This document shows, one piece after another, positions 55,335-62,969 of a stretch of DNA of 64,000 nucleotides. The notes under the pieces are model-generated. The model was not told the origin of the DNA. It did no database searches and worked only from the letters and a program-made list of their open reading frames with translations. The translations under genes were made by a program, and so were the position numbers. Within the stretch, counting starts at the first letter, position 1; every line of letters begins with the position of its first letter. Source of the DNA: JAJXWB01 sp046349085 (GTDB lineage: Bacteria > Pseudomonadota > Alphaproteobacteria > Rhizobiales > Beijerinckiaceae); contig JAXMDA010000008.1 in assembly GCA_046349085.1 (NCBI GenBank), positions 116,142-180,141 on the forward strand. The letters run 5' to 3'.

Positions 55335-57059
55335 ATGAATCGGCCGGCCGGCCAGTCGGAATTCGAATTCGATCGCCTCAAGCAATTGCTTCTGCGGCCG
55401 GAGACCGACCGGCTGGAAGCAGCCGAAGCCCGCGTCGAGGCGCTCGATCAGCGCGTGGGGACGCCGGACCGGCTGGAGGCGGCCACGTCCGAGATTCTCG
55501 TCGAAGCGTTCCGCAAGGCGGAGATCGCGCGCCATCGCGAGCTTGCCGGCGCGGTCGCCCCGGTCGTCGTCGCCGCGATCCGCAACGAGATCAAGAATTC
55601 GAAAGACATGATGGTCGAGGCGCTCTACCCGATCACGGGGCGCCTCGTGGCCGCGGCCGTCGCCAACGCCTTTCGCGATCTCGTCGCCGACCTCAACGAG
55701 CGGCTCGAGCGCTCGCTGTCGACACGCTACTGGCGCCTGCGCTTCCGCTCGCTTCTGACCGGGCGCCCGCTGAGCGAGCTTGCGCTCGCCGAAGCGCAGC
55801 GGCCGGAATTGCGCCGGCTGCTGCTGCTCGAGCGCGGCAGCGGGCGGCTCGTCGCCTCCTGGCACGCCGACGACGAGACCGACGACCAGTCGGAACTCGT
55901 CAGCGGCCTCATCGCGGCGATCACGGAATTCGCCGCAAGCGTCTACGGCTCGCGCAGCGGCGAATTGCGTACGCTCGACCTCGGCCATGCCCGCGTCTTC
56001 CTGCGCGGCGCGCCGATCTATCTGGTGGCCGCCGAATGCGCCGGCGCGCTGCGGCCGGAGCACGAGCGCGAGCTCGACGACGCCTTCCTGTCGCTGGTCT
56101 CGCGCATCGATCATGCGCCCGGCGACGCGACGCCGGCGCTGGCGCATATGGCGGCGACGCTGTTCAAGCAGCGGCTGGAGGGGGAAAAAAAGAAATCGAG
56201 CCTGCCGCTCGTTCTGGTCGGGTGCGGCCTGCTTGCGCTGTTCGCGTGGTGGGCGAGCGGACCGATCATGCGCAGCCTGCACGAACGCCGGATCGAAGCC
56301 GCTTTCGCGCAGGCGCGCGCGAGCCGCCCGGAACTCGACGCCTTTCCGCTGCGCGTCGCCGTCGATCACGCCGCAAAGATCGTGACGCTTGTCGGTCTCG
56401 CGCCCTCGGACGCCGCGGCGAGCGCAGTCGCGGATGCGATCAGGACGCCAGCGGCGCCCTACGGCGTCGTGGCGCATACCGCCAGCATCGGCGCCGTCGC
56501 GCAATTGCAGGAGATGCGCAAGCGCCAGGACGAGATGACGGCGCAGCTCGCGCAACTCGCCGCAAGCGCGAAGGAGACGGACGCGCGGTTCGCCGCCTTA
56601 GCTTTGGCCAACGACGAAGCCGCGCGCGCATTGCGTGCGGACGTGAGGGCGATGTCGGACAGGATCGCCGTCCTGGCGGATTCGACGGCGCGCACGGCGC
56701 GCGAAAAACTGATCGCGCTACTGGCTGATATGGCGATCTATTTCTCGCGTATCGACACGCTGGCCGATCGCCCGCTCGCGGAAAAGCGCGCAGGCGACAT
56801 CGCCGCCGCCATGAAAGGCAACGATCTCGCGCTGCGCGTGATCGGCTACACGGATTCGACCGGCGGCGAAAAACGCAATCTGGCGATCGGCCAGATGCGC
56901 GCGAGCGCGGTCGCCGACCTTCTCGCCGCGCAGGGCGTCGACAGGTCGCGCCTGCGCCTCGTCACGCGCTCGGGCTTCACTTCGGGCGGGCAGGAGACGG
57001 ATCCGCGCGACCGCCGGGTGACGTTCGAACTCGCGCCGCCGGACGAGCCACGCCCGTGA
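55335..57059 (+). CDS. Inner-membrane OmpA-domain protein with roadblock/longin-like cytoplasmic region
   Basis: A 574-residue protein. Residues 12-57 form a coiled coil and 60-150 a helical region (MMVEALYPITGRLVAAAVAN). Residues 157-260 read like a roadblock/longin fold: LRRLLLLERGSGRLVASW, SELVSGLIAAITEFAASVYG, LRTLDLGHARVFLRGAPIYL and a final helix. One membrane helix follows at 289-308 (LPLVLVGCGLLALFAWW), then a periplasmic BON-like segment (337-375), a coiled coil (388-450) and an OmpA peptidoglycan-binding domain (465-570; GYTDSTGG, NLAIGQMRASAVADLL, RRVTFEL). It would tie the cell wall to a cytoplasmic GTPase-binding platform. The roadblock assignment is by eye and needs structure prediction. 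Confidence 0.8.
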   Translation: MNRPAGQSEFEFDRLKQLLLRPETDRLEAAEARVEALDQRVGTPDRLEAATSEILVEAFRKAEIARHRELAGAVAPVVVAAIRNEIKNSKDMMVEALYPITGRLVAAAVANAFRDLVADLNERLERSLSTRYWRLRFRSLLTGRPLSELALAEAQRPELRRLLLLERGSGRLVASWHADDETDDQSELVSGLIAAITEFAASVYGSRSGELRTLDLGHARVFLRGAPIYLVAAECAGALRPEHERELDDAFLSLVSRIDHAPGDATPALAHMAATLFKQRLEGEKKKSSLPLVLVGCGLLALFAWWASGPIMRSLHERRIEAAFAQARASRPELDAFPLRVAVDHAAKIVTLVGLAPSDAAASAVADAIRTPAAPYGVVAHTASIGAVAQLQEMRKRQDEMTAQLAQLAASAKETDARFAALALANDEAARALRADVRAMSDRIAVLADSTARTAREKLIALLADMAIYFSRIDTLADRPLAEKRAGDIAAAMKGNDLALRVIGYTDSTGGEKRNLAIGQMRASAVADLLAAQGVDRSRLRLVTRSGFTSGGQETDPRDRRVTFELAPPDEPRP

Positions 57060-57556
57060 CGCCTTCGGCCAAAGTCATGCTGCTCGGCGAGATCGGCGTG
57101 GGCAAGTCGTCGCTGGCGCGGCGCTTCGTGTTCGACAGGTTCGAGGGCGAATACAAGTCGACGATCGGCGTCGACATTCTCTCGCATGAGATCGCGCTCG
57201 ACGACGGCCGCCCGCTGAAGCTGATGCTGTGGGACACGGACGGCGATTTCGGCGCGCGCATCTTCGAGACGGTCTACATCAAGGGCGCCTCGGGAGCGCT
57301 CATCGTCTCCGACGCCACGCGACCGGCGACGCTCGCCAAGGCGGCGCGGCTCGCCGCCGGTTTCGCGGAAGCCTTCCCCGGCCGGCCGACCCGCGTGATC
57401 GTCAACAAGATCGATCTTGCCGACATGGAGCACGGCGCGTTCGCCGGCGCTGGCCTCGCGCCGGGCGACGTCGTGCGCACGAGCGCGCGCACGGGCGAGG
57501 GCGTCGGCGCCCTGTTTCAGTCGATGGGCGCCGATATTCTCCGGCGCGGCCTGTAG
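57056..57556 (+). CDS. Ras/Rab-like small GTPase
   Basis: A 166-residue single-domain GTPase of the Ras superfamily. G1 is GEIGVGKSS (11-19), switch I is EYKSTIGVD with Thr36, G3 is WDTDG (59-63), G4 is NKID (117-120) and G5 TSA (142-144). The residue that corresponds to the catalytic Gln of Ras is Asp64, so intrinsic hydrolysis should be slow and dependent on a partner. There is no lipidation motif. The start is a GTG at 57056 overlapping the stop codon of the OmpA-domain gene (GTGA), which means tight coupling. MglA of Myxococcus, controlled by the roadblock protein MglB, is the known bacterial model for such a pair. Confidence 0.9.
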   Translation: MTPSAKVMLLGEIGVGKSSLARRFVFDRFEGEYKSTIGVDILSHEIALDDGRPLKLMLWDTDGDFGARIFETVYIKGASGALIVSDATRPATLAKAARLAAGFAEAFPGRPTRVIVNKIDLADMEHGAFAGAGLAPGDVVRTSARTGEGVGALFQSMGADILRRGL

Positions 57557-57557
57557 A

Positions 57558-58337
57558 TCAGGCGACGGGCAAGGATACGAGCAGGTTCGAGCCCGGCGCG
57601 GCGCCGGAACTCGTTTCGACGGCGGCGCCGAGTTCGCGCAACTGCGCCAATGCGCCCATGAAGCGCGCATCGGCAGGACCGGCGGGGCGGGCCGGCGCAG
57701 GCGTCTCCTCTGCCGTCTCGAATCCGCGCGGCACGGGCGGCCTGCTCACGAAGGCGAGCCTGCATTCCCCGATCGAGCGCCAGAGCACGATATCGATGTG
57801 GCGGTCGCGGCCCTCGCGCTCGAATACGCTTTCCATCAACTGACGGATTGCCGATTGCAGGCGCTGCGGATCGACGGGCGCCAGGATCGGCTCCGGGGGA
57901 CCGGACAGGACGACGGTGTGGCCGCGCGCGTTGCAACTGTCCCGGAACAGCGCGACGGCGTCATCCATGATCGCGCCGATATCCGCGCGCGCGGCGGCGG
58001 GCGGCGCTGCGCCGTCCTGATGACGGCGCACGGCGAGCACGAGGTCGTGCGTCCAGTTGCGCAGCAATCCGAGCTGGGCGGGACTGGGCGCGCCACTTTC
58101 GGCGCCCTCCGCGTTCATGATCTCGAGCAGGCCGTCGAGCGCATGGGCGATCGGCGCGATTTCCTCGATGAGGCGTCGCGTTCCGTCGCATCTGGCCGGC
58201 GCCGACCGTTCGAGCGGCTGGATGGCGCGTCCCGCCACCGCCGGCGCGCAGCAATTGTCTCGCGCGGCGCCGATGGTTGGACGGTATTCGTCAGGTGAGC
58301 GGCTTACGTCGCTGGCGCGTGGGGTGGACTTGAACAT
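57558..58337 (-). CDS. Degenerate histidine-kinase-like protein
   Basis: A 259-residue soluble protein that looks like the dimerisation and ATPase-like part of a histidine kinase or a ChpT-like phosphotransferase. LIEEIAPIAHALDGLLEIMN and QLGLLRNWTHDLVLAVRRHQ are helical, and DPQRLQSAIRQLMESVFERE stands where the N box should be but lacks its Asn; no DxGxG or GxGL box is present. ATP binding is therefore unlikely. It ends one base from the convergent Ras-like GTPase gene and lies next to a NarL-type two-component pair. The start at 58337 is supported by AAAGGA and by the operator spacing shared with the gene at 29709-30059. Confidence 0.65.
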   Translation of the reverse strand: MFKSTPRASDVSRSPDEYRPTIGAARDNCCAPAVAGRAIQPLERSAPARCDGTRRLIEEIAPIAHALDGLLEIMNAEGAESGAPSPAQLGLLRNWTHDLVLAVRRHQDGAAPPAAARADIGAIMDDAVALFRDSCNARGHTVVLSGPPEPILAPVDPQRLQSAIRQLMESVFEREGRDRHIDIVLWRSIGECRLAFVSRPPVPRGFETAEETPAPARPAGPADARFMGALAQLRELGAAVETSSGAAPGSNLLVSLPVA

Positions 58338-58396
58338 GGCCGGCGTCCTTTCCTGAACGTCGGCTTGCCATCGCATCCGGTTCAGATGCGGGCATC

Positions 58397-58431
58397 TGAC
58401 CATGGTCACGGACATGTCGTGACCTTGGTCA
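58397..58431. promoter_or_regulatory. Tandem TGACC-NN-GGTCA operator
   Basis: Two palindromic sites, TGACCATGGTCA (58397-58408) and TGACCTTGGTCA (58420-58431), lie 23 bases apart. The second is the exact reverse complement of the site at 30143-30154. A 19-bp palindrome (58405-58423) spans the gap. The distal site overlaps the stop codon of the response regulator gene. The array lies 60-94 bases upstream of the kinase-like gene. Confidence 0.65.
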
Positions 58432-59094
58432 TTTGCGACGGGTTTTCACCGCCTTGACAGCCAGCTCTGTGCGCGAGCGCACGTTGAGCTTCTCCATGAT
58501 CCGGCTGACGTAATTCTTCACCGTGCCTTCGGCGAGGTTCAGCTCGTTGGCGATTTCCTTGTTGCTGCGACCGGCCGCAACAAGGCGCAGGATGGCGTCC
58601 TCCCGACCGGTCAGCGCTTCCGAGCCGCCGCCGTCCGTCGGCTCTTCCTCGGCCGCATGACTGCGGCGGACCGCGCCGATCAGCGTGGCGGCGACGGATG
58701 GCGAAAGCCGCGTCTCGCCGCGGATCGTCGCAAGAATGTCGGTCTCCGCGGCGTCTTTCAGCAAATAGGCGGCAGCGCCCGCCGAAACGGCGTCGAGCAC
58801 CATTTCATCGTTGTCGAAGGTGGTCAGCACGACAATTCGTGTCGCCGGCAGGTCCGCCATGATCTGGCGCGTGGCCGCCACGCCGCCGAGCCGCGGCATC
58901 TGCAGGTCCATCAGGATCACGTCGGGGCGCGTGAGTTTGGCGAGCCGCACGGCTTCCAGCCCGTCGCCGGCTTCGGCGACGACGTCGAGGTCCGCCTCCA
59001 GCGACAACATGGTCTTGAAGGCGCGGCGGATCAGTTGCTGGTCCTCGACGATCATGACGCGCGTCGGCGCCTTGCCGGTTGAACTCCCGGGCAT
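58429..59094 (-). CDS. NarL/LuxR-family response regulator
   Basis: A 221-residue response regulator. The receiver has VMIVEDQQLIRRAF, the phosphoacceptor Asp63 in VILMDLQMPR, VLTTFDN and the Lys of YLLKDA. A GerE-type helix-turn-helix follows at about 150-215 (LTGREDAILRLVAAGRSNKE, LAEGTVKNYVSRIMEKLNVR). The start at 59094 has AGGAG eight bases upstream; it begins one base after the end of the histidine kinase gene. It is the best local candidate for binding the TGACC-NN-GGTCA array. Confidence 0.92.
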   Translation of the reverse strand: MPGSSTGKAPTRVMIVEDQQLIRRAFKTMLSLEADLDVVAEAGDGLEAVRLAKLTRPDVILMDLQMPRLGGVAATRQIMADLPATRIVVLTTFDNDEMVLDAVSAGAAAYLLKDAAETDILATIRGETRLSPSVAATLIGAVRRSHAAEEEPTDGGGSEALTGREDAILRLVAAGRSNKEIANELNLAEGTVKNYVSRIMEKLNVRSRTELAVKAVKTRRK

Positions 59095-59095
59095 T

Positions 59096-60520
59096 CTATT
59101 GCTCCTGATGAACGAGCGGCGCGCGAATGAAAATATGCGCGCCCCGGCCGGGGCTCGTCTCGATGGAAAACGTGCCGCCGACCATGTGAGCCTGTTCCGC
59201 CATGCCCGCAAGCCCGTAATGGCCGGGACGGGCGGCTTTGGCGTCGAAACCTCGCCCATTGTCGACAATTTCGATGCAGACATGCTGTTCCGCAATCGCG
59301 ACCGCGAGGCGGACGCGGCTCGCCTGCGCATGGCGCTCGACATTGCGCAACGCTTCTTCGACGATCCTGTAGAGCCGTTCGGCCTGTTCGCCATGAATGT
59401 CGCCGCCTAAATCGCCGATGGCGATTTCGACTGGCGCGCCGGTGCGCTCCTCGAAGCGCGCGCCCGCGCGGCGCAGCGCCGCCGCCAGCCCCTCGTCGCC
59501 GGCGCGCTGGAAGCGCACCTGGCCCAGCGCCTCGCGTCCGCGATCGAGGCCCGAGCGGGCGGCTTCCTCGGCGTGGGCGAGTTCCTCGGGCACGCGCTCG
59601 GGCGCGCGCTCGGCCAGCTTGCGCACAAGACGCAATTGCGCGACCACCGCGACGAGCGCATGAACGATGGTGTCGTGCAGGTCATGCGCGATGGTCAGGC
59701 GTTCGCGCATCAGCAACGCCTGGCGCGCCTGCGCCTGCGCGCGCTCGACCTCCGCCTGCAATTCGCGCAAGCGCGTGATGTCGCGCCCGACCGCCTGGAA
59801 TTCCGGCGGTCCCTCGGCATGGCCGAGCCATGTCACGCGCCACAGGATCCTGGCGGCGCGGCCGTCGGCGGCGGCGAGCTTCTGCTCGAAGGTCTCTTCA
59901 TGCGCGCGTTGCGCCAGCGCGCCCCAGGCGTCGCCATCCACAGGGCGCAGCGCGTCTTCCAGTCGCGCGCCGACGAGGGAGCCGAGGCCGCGTCCGCAAA
60001 AGGTCTGCGCGTGGATATTGGCGAAGGAGATCGCGCCGTCGGCCGCGACGCGCAGCACGAGATCGGACGAGGATTCGACAATGTCGCGATAGAGCGCGTC
60101 GCTGACATTGGCGCGCCGGCGCGCGGCCTCGGCCTGTTCGTCGGCGAGGCGACGCTCGCGGCGCTCGCGCACCAGCATGGTCTCGGTCTCGCTCGCCCCA
60201 AAGGCGCGCGCGGCGACGATCGAGAAGCAATCCTGCGCCTCGTCCCAGCAGATCGTGACGCTGATCTTTTCGCCGGTTGCGTCGAGGCCGATCGAGGGGA
60301 GGGCGACAATGTCGCGCGCGCCGGCGCGCAACGCGGCAAGCTCCTCCGACAGGCCGAACAGCAACGGCGCAGCGAGGCAGTCGCCGCCGATCTCCGGCAG
60401 CCAGTCCAGCGGAGAGCCGGCGCGCGCGAGCAGAGTTCCGTCGGCCGCCATGCGCGCGAATCCGAGACCGTGGCGCGACAGCGCGCCATTCATGCCGGCG
60501 TCGAATGCGGATGCGCGCAC
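59096..60520 (-). CDS. NarX-type sensor histidine kinase with PAS domain
   Basis: A 474-residue cytoplasmic sensor kinase without membrane helices. Residues 1-115 are an uncharacterised input region, 140-255 a PAS domain (YRDIVESSSDLVLRVAADGA, FQAVGRDITRLREL), then HisKA_3 with IAHDLHDTIVHALVAVVAQL (His282) and a HATPase with the N box EEALRNVERHAQASRV, DNGRGFD and GHYGLAGMAEQAH. It would phosphorylate the NarL-type regulator encoded next. The start is a GTG at 60520 with GGAGGG close upstream; an ATG nine codons later is possible. No haem or cysteine sensor motif is evident. Confidence 0.9.
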   Translation of the reverse strand: MRASAFDAGMNGALSRHGLGFARMAADGTLLARAGSPLDWLPEIGGDCLAAPLLFGLSEELAALRAGARDIVALPSIGLDATGEKISVTICWDEAQDCFSIVAARAFGASETETMLVRERRERRLADEQAEAARRRANVSDALYRDIVESSSDLVLRVAADGAISFANIHAQTFCGRGLGSLVGARLEDALRPVDGDAWGALAQRAHEETFEQKLAAADGRAARILWRVTWLGHAEGPPEFQAVGRDITRLRELQAEVERAQAQARQALLMRERLTIAHDLHDTIVHALVAVVAQLRLVRKLAERAPERVPEELAHAEEAARSGLDRGREALGQVRFQRAGDEGLAAALRRAGARFEERTGAPVEIAIGDLGGDIHGEQAERLYRIVEEALRNVERHAQASRVRLAVAIAEQHVCIEIVDNGRGFDAKAARPGHYGLAGMAEQAHMVGGTFSIETSPGRGAHIFIRAPLVHQEQ

Positions 60521-60573
60521 GTTCCCTCCGTTGCCTTCCCCTCAGAGCATGGGCGAAAGGCCGGGCGATGTCA

Positions 60574-61977
60574 TCACGGCAGCGCGCGCGTCCATTGCTC
60601 GCGCACGACCACATCGACGATGCGCAGGCCAGCCTCTCGCCAGGTCGGGCGCACGACGCGCGCGGGATCGGCGATGGCGCGGCCGGCGAGGAAGTCCTGA
60701 ACGAGAGCGGCGAGAGCGTCCGCGTCGTTCACGCGGAAATAGAGCGCGCCTTCGCCGCCGATTTCGCGGAAGACGGGTATGTCGCTGCACAACGCCGGCT
60801 TGCCGCGCCAGGCGGCTTCGGCGACGGGCAAGCCGAACCCCTCCGCATACGAAGGCGCGAGCGCGGCCGCGCAATGATCGTAGGCGTAGGCGAGGTCGGC
60901 GTCGCCCGCGGAATCGAACCAGAAAAGGCGGCGGCCGAATTCGGGATGTCCCGCGATGTCGTCGATGACGGCGTCGACATGCCAGCCGCGCCGCCCGACG
61001 AACACCAGCCGCGTATCCACGCCGGAGCGCCACAGCGCGTCGAAAGCGGCCAGCGCAATCGCATGTCCCTTGCGCGGCTCAAGCGTGCCGACGAGCAAGA
61101 ATGTCGGCGCGCCGCTCGCAAAGGCCGCGCGCATACCGGCGCTTGCGTCGCCCGCGCCTTTCGGCGCGATATCGGAGCCGCAATGGAACCAGCCGATCTT
61201 CAGACCGGCGCGATGCGGCAATTTCCGCTCGGTCACAAAGGCGCAGAGTTCCTCGGCGACCGTCTTCGAGATCGCGATGATCCCGTCGCTTTCGAGAAGC
61301 GCGCTCTCGAGCCAGGCGAAATGCACGTCGGGCACGTCGCCAACGGACGCGCCCTTGTAGAGCTGTGGAATGAGATCGTAGATGCAGGAGACGATCGCGC
61401 CGTTCTTCGCGCGCACCTGCGCGAACACGTCCCTGAACGCGGCGAAATCCTTCCACGAATTGTCGAGCATCAGCAGGCGGTCGCCGGTCTCGATGGACAA
61501 TGGCCTGTCGTCGCCCGCCTTCGCGCGCCCCGTCTCGGCCGCGACATAGGATTCGCAGGTCCAGAGCCCGCCGTCCTGCAGACGCACGGCGATCGGCGTC
61601 ACGCCGAGATCGGGCTCGGCGTAGAGCGCGCGCACGACCTGCCGCACGACGCGCTGAATGCCGGTCCTGTCGTCATGCGCGACGATGGCCGTGACGTCGA
61701 CGAGCAGTCTTTGCGCCGGCGCCGGCGAAACCGTGTTCGCAACCGGCAAGGCGCGCACGGGCCTTGAGGCGTCTTGCTTCGTGGTCGGCGCGAGCATCTT
61801 TCTGATCGCACGCTCGACGACGCGCACCGGCGCCGCGAAATGCCAGGCGGCGCTGTAGATCGCTTCGGCATGGCGCTTTTCGAGGCGCTCGAGTTCGCGC
61901 CGGAGCTGATCGACCTGGAATTCGAGAATGCGAAGGCGATCGGCTTTGCTGTCGGGGTCGGTCGGATCGTCGCCCAT
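60574..61977 (-). CDS. GT-B glycosyltransferase (mannosyl/rhamnosyltransferase-like)
   Basis: A 467-residue GT-B glycosyltransferase. A short coiled coil (ILEFQVDQLRRELERLEKRH) and an amphipathic helix lead into LLVDVTAIVAHDDRTGIQRV, the start of this subgroup, then DGIIAISKTVAEEL, FLLVGTLEPRKGHAIALAAF, RLVFVGRRGW and the donor site LAPSYAEGFGLPVAEAAWRG (EX7E). Homologous enzymes lie in A-band/D-rhamnan and mannan loci, which fits the gmd and rmd genes encoded upstream. The ATG at 61977 gives the coiled coil; the longer frame to 62349 lies over rmd. Confidence 0.87.
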   Translation of the reverse strand: MGDDPTDPDSKADRLRILEFQVDQLRRELERLEKRHAEAIYSAAWHFAAPVRVVERAIRKMLAPTTKQDASRPVRALPVANTVSPAPAQRLLVDVTAIVAHDDRTGIQRVVRQVVRALYAEPDLGVTPIAVRLQDGGLWTCESYVAAETGRAKAGDDRPLSIETGDRLLMLDNSWKDFAAFRDVFAQVRAKNGAIVSCIYDLIPQLYKGASVGDVPDVHFAWLESALLESDGIIAISKTVAEELCAFVTERKLPHRAGLKIGWFHCGSDIAPKGAGDASAGMRAAFASGAPTFLLVGTLEPRKGHAIALAAFDALWRSGVDTRLVFVGRRGWHVDAVIDDIAGHPEFGRRLFWFDSAGDADLAYAYDHCAAALAPSYAEGFGLPVAEAAWRGKPALCSDIPVFREIGGEGALYFRVNDADALAALVQDFLAGRAIADPARVVRPTWREAGLRIVDVVVREQWTRALP

Positions 61978-61988
61978 CGCGCCTGCCC

Positions 61989-62957
61989 TCAAGCTCCTCG
62001 CGCGCCCGCCGCGCGCCAGTGCGCGAGCAGCGCCTCGACGATGGCGTCGACGCCGATGGTCGGCTTCCAGCCGGTCGCCTGTTCGAGCCGTTTGGCGGAG
62101 CCGACCGCCATCGGCACGTCGCTCGGGCGCAGCCGCTTGGGATCGATGGCGACGTCGAACGGCGCGCGCGCGTGGAGCCGGAATTTTTCCACCAGATCGC
62201 CGATGCGCCACGAGCCGCCCGACGCGACATTGTAGACGCTGCGTTCGGCGGGCGCGGCGGGCGTTTCGAGCATGGCGACATAGGCCGCGCACACGTCGCG
62301 CACGTCGAGGAAATCGCGGCTCGCCTCGAGATTGCCGAGTTCCAGACACGGCGGGCGGCGGCCTGCTTCGACGTCGGCAATCTGCTGGGCGAGCGAGGGC
62401 AGGACGAAGCGCACGTCCTGACCGGGACCTGTGTGGTTGAACGGGCGCGCGACGATGAGGCGCGCCTGCGGCAGCACGTCCGGCAGCATGGATTCGGCCG
62501 CCGCCTTCGAGCGCGCATAGGCGTTCATCGGGCGCAGCGGCGTGTCCTCGTCGGCGACGCCGTCGCGAAAACTCCAGCCGTAGACTTCGGATGACGAGAC
62601 GAAGAAGAAGGTCGTCGCCGGGCAGGCGCGCTGGCAGGCGTGCGCGAGTTCCAGCGTGCCGCCGAAATTGACGCGCCAGGTCGCTTCGGCGAGTTCCGCG
62701 CTCGCGCCGATCGCCGCCTGCGCGGCCAGATGCAGCACGAGGTCCGGTTTGAAATCGGATATGATTCGGCCGATCGCGGCGCTGTCGATCACTTCGGCGT
62801 CGAGCGGGCGCCAGCCCTCGCGCATCACCGTTTCACCGGGGCGGCGCAGCAGCACGCGATCGGCGCCGGGCCAGCGGGCCGCAATCGCCGGCGCGAGCCA
62901 GCCGCCGACGAAGCCGGTGCCGCCGGTCAACAGGATGCGCTGATAGGCGATCGACAT
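61989..62957 (-). CDS. rmd: GDP-4-dehydro-6-deoxy-D-mannose reductase
   Basis: A 322-residue extended SDR. It has the NAD(P)-binding ILLTGGTGFVGGWLAPAI, DLVLHLAAQAAIGAS, SSSEVYGWS and the catalytic YARSK, followed by RPFNHTGPGQDVRFVLPSLA, which is characteristic of Rmd. It reduces the product of Gmd to GDP-D-rhamnose. Other GDP-4-keto-6-deoxymannose reductases exist, so a different end sugar remains possible. It is 12 bases downstream of gmd on the same strand. Confidence 0.87.
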   Translation of the reverse strand: MSIAYQRILLTGGTGFVGGWLAPAIAARWPGADRVLLRRPGETVMREGWRPLDAEVIDSAAIGRIISDFKPDLVLHLAAQAAIGASAELAEATWRVNFGGTLELAHACQRACPATTFFFVSSSEVYGWSFRDGVADEDTPLRPMNAYARSKAAAESMLPDVLPQARLIVARPFNHTGPGQDVRFVLPSLAQQIADVEAGRRPPCLELGNLEASRDFLDVRDVCAAYVAMLETPAAPAERSVYNVASGGSWRIGDLVEKFRLHARAPFDVAIDPKRLRPSDVPMAVGSAKRLEQATGWKPTIGVDAIVEALLAHWRAAGARGA

Positions 62958-62969
62958 CGTTTGCCGGAG

